Source of the DNA: Lycocorax pyrrhopterus obiensis
Lineage: Eukaryota > Chordata > Aves > Passeriformes > Paradisaeidae
Direction: 5' to 3'
Assembly: GCA_014706295.1 (NCBI GenBank)
Contig: JACSVZ010000038.1
Span: 620,001-684,000 of the forward strand
DNA: 64,000 nucleotides
Below the pieces are notes generated by a model. That model was not told where the DNA came from. It ran no database searches and saw only the letters and a program-made list of their open reading frames with translations. The position numbers were made by a program, and so were the translations under genes. Every line of letters starts with the position of its first letter. The stretch's first letter is position 1. Positions 63,273 through 64,000 of this stretch are shown here, piece by piece.

Positions 63273-63840
63273 CTACAAGTGACCAATGACACTATTGTGG
63301 TTTTCTCCAGGCCAAAGGGGAAAATGCTTTTAAGAACAAGATTACACTTGAAATGAAAACCCAGCAGGGAGCAGGACCAGCCCCTATGTGTCCTTGTGTT
63401 TGTTTTGAAAAACAAATCCAGATGAAAATGACGATATGAAAAAAAAAAAAGAGGGCAAAGGGAAAAAAATGAATCAGCTTCTTTTGTATGGTCCTACAGC
63501 AACGTCCCACGTCCCACCCTGGTTCTGGCGCTGGTTCCTCTGGCCGGGAAGGGCTCTGGGGCACACCCAGCTTATTCCCTTTTTGAGCCCTTCCTGCATG
63601 TGTTATCTCTTGGCATTTAATTCACCAGCAGGGAAGAAAAGCTCTCTGAAACAAAACCGACCCTTTCCTGCCTTTTCCCTTTGTATTGTTACACAGCTCC
63701 ACAGCCCGTGTGGGGTCACGGACACTTCTCTTTGCAACCGTGTCCTTCGCGAACTGGCAAAACTGTTCCCCTTCTCCTTCCTCTTCCACCCAACGTTTCT
63801 GTCAGCGGTTTGAAAACCAGAACCCTCCTAAACGGGGCCT

Positions 63841-63892
63841 AATTCAGGAGCCCAAACCCCTGGGCCAAAACCCAATTCAGGAGCCCAAACCC
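63841..63892 (+). repeat. 19-bp direct repeat
   Basis: AATTCAGGAGCCCAAACCC occurs at 63841-63859 and 63874-63892, a small local duplication in intergenic sequence. Confidence 0.9.
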
Positions 63893-64000
63893 AAACTGGT
63901 GCATCCTGGATACTGCTGTCAGTGACAATTGCTTTCCTGGGAAGTTCCTCTCCTGCCCCATTTTTCCCAGCAAGGCCCTAAACCAGGGAACTCTCACAGA

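Larger units (their letters stand above)
61454..64000. other. Region upstream of PTBP1, no named gene
   Basis: Unique-looking sequence of ordinary composition. In human the next genes this way are MISP and PALM; neither is recognisable. The only coding-like segment is a possible zinc-binding exon at 63162-63272. Confidence 0.5.

Overview
The window is vertebrate nuclear DNA, almost certainly from a bird. The genes have short GC-AG-flanked introns, CpG-dense promoters and long AT-richer 3' UTRs. The only interspersed repeats I recognise are three 3' fragments of CR1 LINEs, the typical avian element. The gene order is that of human 19p13.3, read in the opposite direction, which in chicken corresponds to microchromosome 28 (from memory). 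I assembled every gene by hand from reading frames, splice sites and remembered family features. The four multi-exon genes contained wholly in the window splice into complete in-frame reading frames of normal length, as does CFD.

Layout from left to right: the first coding exon of ARID3A (minus, 180-601; the rest lies off the left edge); a short GC-rich spacer with promoters for ARID3A and R3HDM4; R3HDM4 (plus, 4304-10314); a U6 snRNA gene (minus, 11352-11458) with a full type-3 Pol III promoter, head to head with MED16; MED16 (plus, 12187-19529); CFD/complement factor D (minus, 21770-23636); PLPPR3 (plus, 26791-29905); a gene-poor CpG-rich spacer; PTBP1 (minus, stop 35816 to start 60785, with a long AT-rich 3' UTR below it); the PTBP1 CpG-island promoter with a row of YY1-like sites; and about 2.5 kb of upstream sequence with no gene I can name.

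Functionally this is a housekeeping and neural neighbourhood: a chromatin and transcription factor (ARID3A), a Mediator tail subunit (MED16), a spliceosomal RNA (U6), a splicing regulator (PTBP1), an R3H protein (R3HDM4), a serine protease of the alternative complement pathway (CFD) and a neuronal membrane protein (PLPPR3). They are not an operon or a pathway; the shared signal is conserved synteny.

The most informative observations are absences and splicing details. The kisspeptin receptor gene expected between R3HDM4 and ARID3A is missing, and so are the neutrophil protease genes that mammals carry between CFD and PLPPR3. PTBP1 keeps its 34-nt autoregulatory exon and its cassette exon 9, the latter with a CR1 copy about 65 bp upstream. 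A CR1 3' end also abuts the last splice acceptor of PLPPR3. Two unexplained exon-like segments (55283-55367 and 63162-63272, both minus) are worth testing. I see no bacterial, viral or CRISPR system here.
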